The notes under the pieces: model-generated
The model's input: the letters and a program-made list of their open reading frames with translations, nothing else
Told to the model about the DNA's origin: nothing
Database searches by the model: none
Program-made: the position numbers and the translations under genes
Shown here: piece by piece, positions 40,041-41,805 of the stretch
Numbering within the stretch: the stretch's first letter is position 1
How the letters are laid out: every line of letters starts with the position of its first letter
Assembly (NCBI GenBank): GCA_030650415.1
Contig: JAUSEG010000034.1
Coordinates: forward strand, 1-41,805
DNA from: a bacterium
GTDB taxonomy: Bacteria; Patescibacteriota; Patescibacteriia; Patescibacteriales; GWC2-42-12
Direction: 5' to 3'
Length of the DNA: 41,805 bases

Positions 40041-40364
40041 ATGACACAACAACTTATTGCTTTAATAATTATCGCTTGGTTTATTTCCCGCCTGGTTTGG
40101 CAAAAGAAAAAAAATCATATTGGCGCCAATGAATTTATATTTTGGTTGATATTCTGGCTGATTGCCGTTTGTTTAATTATTTTTTTGAAATCGATTGATA
40201 GAATAGTCTCCGGTTTGGGTTTTTCCGGTTCCGGTATTGAAGTTTTACTTTATTTAAGCGTGGCCATATTATTTTATTTTATTTTCCGTTTAAGGCTGAG
40301 ATTTGAAAAAATTGAAAAAGATCTGACAAAAATCGTTAAAAACATCGCTTTAAAAGATAAATAA
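40041..40364 (+). CDS. DUF2304 membrane protein
   Basis: This 107-residue protein has three predicted membrane spans (about 3-20, 34-52, 69-88) and a basic helical tail (RLRFEKIEKDLTKIVKN), the plan of DUF2304 proteins. They lie next to GT2 genes in many bacteria and archaea and are thought to bind the GT2 enzyme to the membrane or help flip the lipid-linked sugar; the function is not settled. It follows the GT2 gene by 11 bp and precedes the GT4 gene by 47 bp. Confidence 0.83.
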   Translation: MTQQLIALIIIAWFISRLVWQKKKNHIGANEFIFWLIFWLIAVCLIIFLKSIDRIVSGLGFSGSGIEVLLYLSVAILFYFIFRLRLRFEKIEKDLTKIVKNIALKDK

Positions 40365-40411
40365 TACTTTAAAAACTTTTTTAGAAAAGGTATCAAGTTA
40401 AAATTAATATA

Positions 40412-41593
40412 ATGAAAATCGCGCAAATCGTTTGCACTTTTCCGCCTTATCGAGGCGGGATTGGCAACAGCGTTTATAATATTTCCGATGTACTTTCCGA
40501 TTTAGGCCATGAAGTTACGGTTTTTACGCCGGAATATGCTTATGCTGATGAGGAAAATAAATTTGCCGATCAACTGACTGAAGCTGAAGGTAAGTTTACT
40601 ATTCGGCGCTTAAAGCCGATATTTAAATTTGGCAACGGCGCTTTCATACCGCAACTCTTTTTTAAATTGAATGATTTTGACATTGTGCATTTGCACTATC
40701 CGTTTTATGGAGCGCTTAAAGCGGTATTATTCAGAAAGTTGTTGTCTGGTAAAAAAATGAAGTTGATGCTTCATTATCATATGGATAATAAGGCGGAAGG
40801 GTTTAAGGGTTTTATTTTTTGTTTGTATAAGGCTTTACTTTTGCCGATTCTTGTTCGAGCCGCTAATATAATAACCTGCGCTTCGCTTGATTATATAAAG
40901 CACTCAAATTTGGAAAAATATTATCGCCTTAAGCCTGATAAATTCAGGCAAATTTCTTTCGGTGTTAACCTTGATCAATTCGTTACTTATCATGATAATT
41001 TGAACGATGATCGCCGGCATAAAGTCTTGTTGTTTGTCGGCGGGCTTGATCAGGCTCATTATTTTAAAGGCTTGGAAAATTTAATTAGGGCTTTAGCCGA
41101 AATTATTAAAAATCCGAAATTCAGTTCGACGATTTTAAACGTCGTCGGCAGCGGAAATTTGCTTGAATATTATAAAAAGATCGCTTTAGATTTGGGCGTA
41201 GAAAAATTGGTTTTTTTCCATGAAATGGTTGATAACAGCAAATTGGTTGATTTTTATAATTATTGCGATTGCTTAGTTCTGCCATCCATAAATCAATCAG
41301 AGGCCTTTGGCTTGGTTTTACTGGAAGCTATGGCTTGTTCCAGGCCGGTGATTACTTCAAATTTGCCCGGTGTCAGAGGGGTTTTTAAAAATAGGAAGCA
41401 GGGCCTGCTTGTAGAGCCTGATAATATTAAAGATTTAATTAAAAAAATACAAATAGTTTTGGGGGACAAAAAAAAGGCCAAGGAAATGGGTTTGGCCGGC
41501 AGGGAATTAGTAGAAAAAAAATATACTTGGGTAAGGGTTGGAAAAAGGCTCGATTCAATTTATTATCATGTAAAATTTAATCCTTTGCTGTAA
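40412..41593 (+). CDS. GT4 family glycosyltransferase
   Basis: This 393-residue GT-B enzyme starts with the acceptor-domain motif IAQIVCTFPPYRGGIGNSVYNI and the DIVHLHYPFYGA strand. The donor domain has LLFVGGLDQAHYFKGLENLIRAL, then LPSINQSEAFGLVLLEAMACSRPVITSNLPG with the E-x7-E nucleotide-sugar motif (EAFGLVLLE). A C-terminal helix (KKKAKEMGLAGRELVEKKYTW) closes the fold. No membrane span. It ends the second glycan-related series before a repeat block. Donor sugar and acceptor are unknown. Confidence 0.92.
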   Translation: MKIAQIVCTFPPYRGGIGNSVYNISDVLSDLGHEVTVFTPEYAYADEENKFADQLTEAEGKFTIRRLKPIFKFGNGAFIPQLFFKLNDFDIVHLHYPFYGALKAVLFRKLLSGKKMKLMLHYHMDNKAEGFKGFIFCLYKALLLPILVRAANIITCASLDYIKHSNLEKYYRLKPDKFRQISFGVNLDQFVTYHDNLNDDRRHKVLLFVGGLDQAHYFKGLENLIRALAEIIKNPKFSSTILNVVGSGNLLEYYKKIALDLGVEKLVFFHEMVDNSKLVDFYNYCDCLVLPSINQSEAFGLVLLEAMACSRPVITSNLPGVRGVFKNRKQGLLVEPDNIKDLIKKIQIVLGDKKKAKEMGLAGRELVEKKYTWVRVGKRLDSIYYHVKFNPLL

Positions 41594-41602
41594 AGTTTAA
41601 TC

Positions 41603-41669
41603 TGTCATTGCGAGCGACCGAAGGGAGCGCGGCAATCTCTGGCATTGTCATTCCGGCCTCCGAGCCACT
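41603..41669. repeat. Composite of half copies of family A and family B repeats
   Basis: TGTCATTGCGAGCGACCGAAGG...GCAATCTCT (41603-41640) matches the left half of family A. TTGTCATTCCGGCCTCCGAGCC (41646-41667) matches a family B end in reverse sense. The rest to 41805 is A/T-rich; a TTGACA (41690-41695) without a good -10 is all I see there. Confidence 0.75.
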
Positions 41670-41805
41670 AGTGTTGCGTTAGAATTAATTTGACATTAAT
41701 TTTAACCAATAAAATTAGCACTTTTATGAAAAATAATTTGTTTACGATTTCAATTGAGATTTAGAATTTCAGTTGCTAATGTTAAACAAAAATTTCCTAA
41801 AAACT

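Noticed and set aside
41690-41805. Promoter and gene start at the right edge
   Set aside because: TTGACA lacks a good -10, and the ATG at about 41726 opens a frame of only 12 codons.

Overview
The window looks like a chromosomal segment of a Candidate Phyla Radiation (Patescibacteria, Parcubacteria-like) bacterium. The signs are a low-GC genome with the standard stop codons, including TGA. There is also a dense set of families typical of that group: DUF4349, DUF5667, DUF5679, DUF4012, DUF2304, FG-GAP-bearing subtilase, MreB, and many GT2/GT4 glycosyltransferases. Almost every start codon follows an A/T-rich stretch with no Shine-Dalgarno sequence. The phylum call is inference from content, not from a marker gene.

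Layout. 0-0.64 kb: non-coding, with a strong bidirectional terminator and a 337-nt stretch without a single C, built on 8- and 9-bp tandem repeats. 0.64-2.16 kb: an intact insertion sequence with a DD35E transposase, terminal inverted repeats and a 5-bp target duplication. 2.2-6.7 kb: a DUF4349 membrane protein preceded by a microprotein, then a leftward ECF sigma factor with a DUF5667/Cys-rich membrane protein (possible anti-sigma), and a rightward AlkD-like DNA alkylation repair protein from a divergent promoter. 6.8-17.05 kb: a surface-polysaccharide locus (Wzz-like, O-antigen ligase-like, GT2, two radical SAM proteins, two GT4 enzymes, a secreted protein), interrupted at 13.6-14.7 kb by a GC-rich, foreign-looking secreted-protein gene. 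17.1-18.7 kb: lexA, a zinc metallopeptidase-fold protein and a DUF5679 zinc-ribbon protein. 18.7-24.5 kb: a CheY-like receiver followed by a MacA-like adaptor, a MacB/LolD-type ATPase and two FtsX/MacB-type permeases.

24.5-31.1 kb is an accessory island. It holds an AbiEi/AbiEii type IV toxin-antitoxin pair with an inverted-repeat operator. Next to it is a giant (about 1,700-residue) cytosolic protein made of about 18-19 degenerate helical repeats, a coiled coil, an unrecognised alpha/beta domain and a C-terminal GNAT acetyltransferase domain. 31.2-41.6 kb: a DUF4012 envelope protein, MreB, a GT4 enzyme, a secreted subtilase with FG-GAP-type repeats, a UXS-like nucleotide-sugar epimerase/decarboxylase, a GT2-DUF2304 pair and a last GT4 enzyme.

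Short palindromic repeat families occur between genes and sometimes inside them. The ones most worth following are a roughly 100-bp element with ACCCCGTTAGA / TCTAACGGGGT arms that encloses start codons at two distant sites, and a 20-bp palindrome read in frame inside a glycosyltransferase. No tRNA, rRNA or CRISPR array was recognised.
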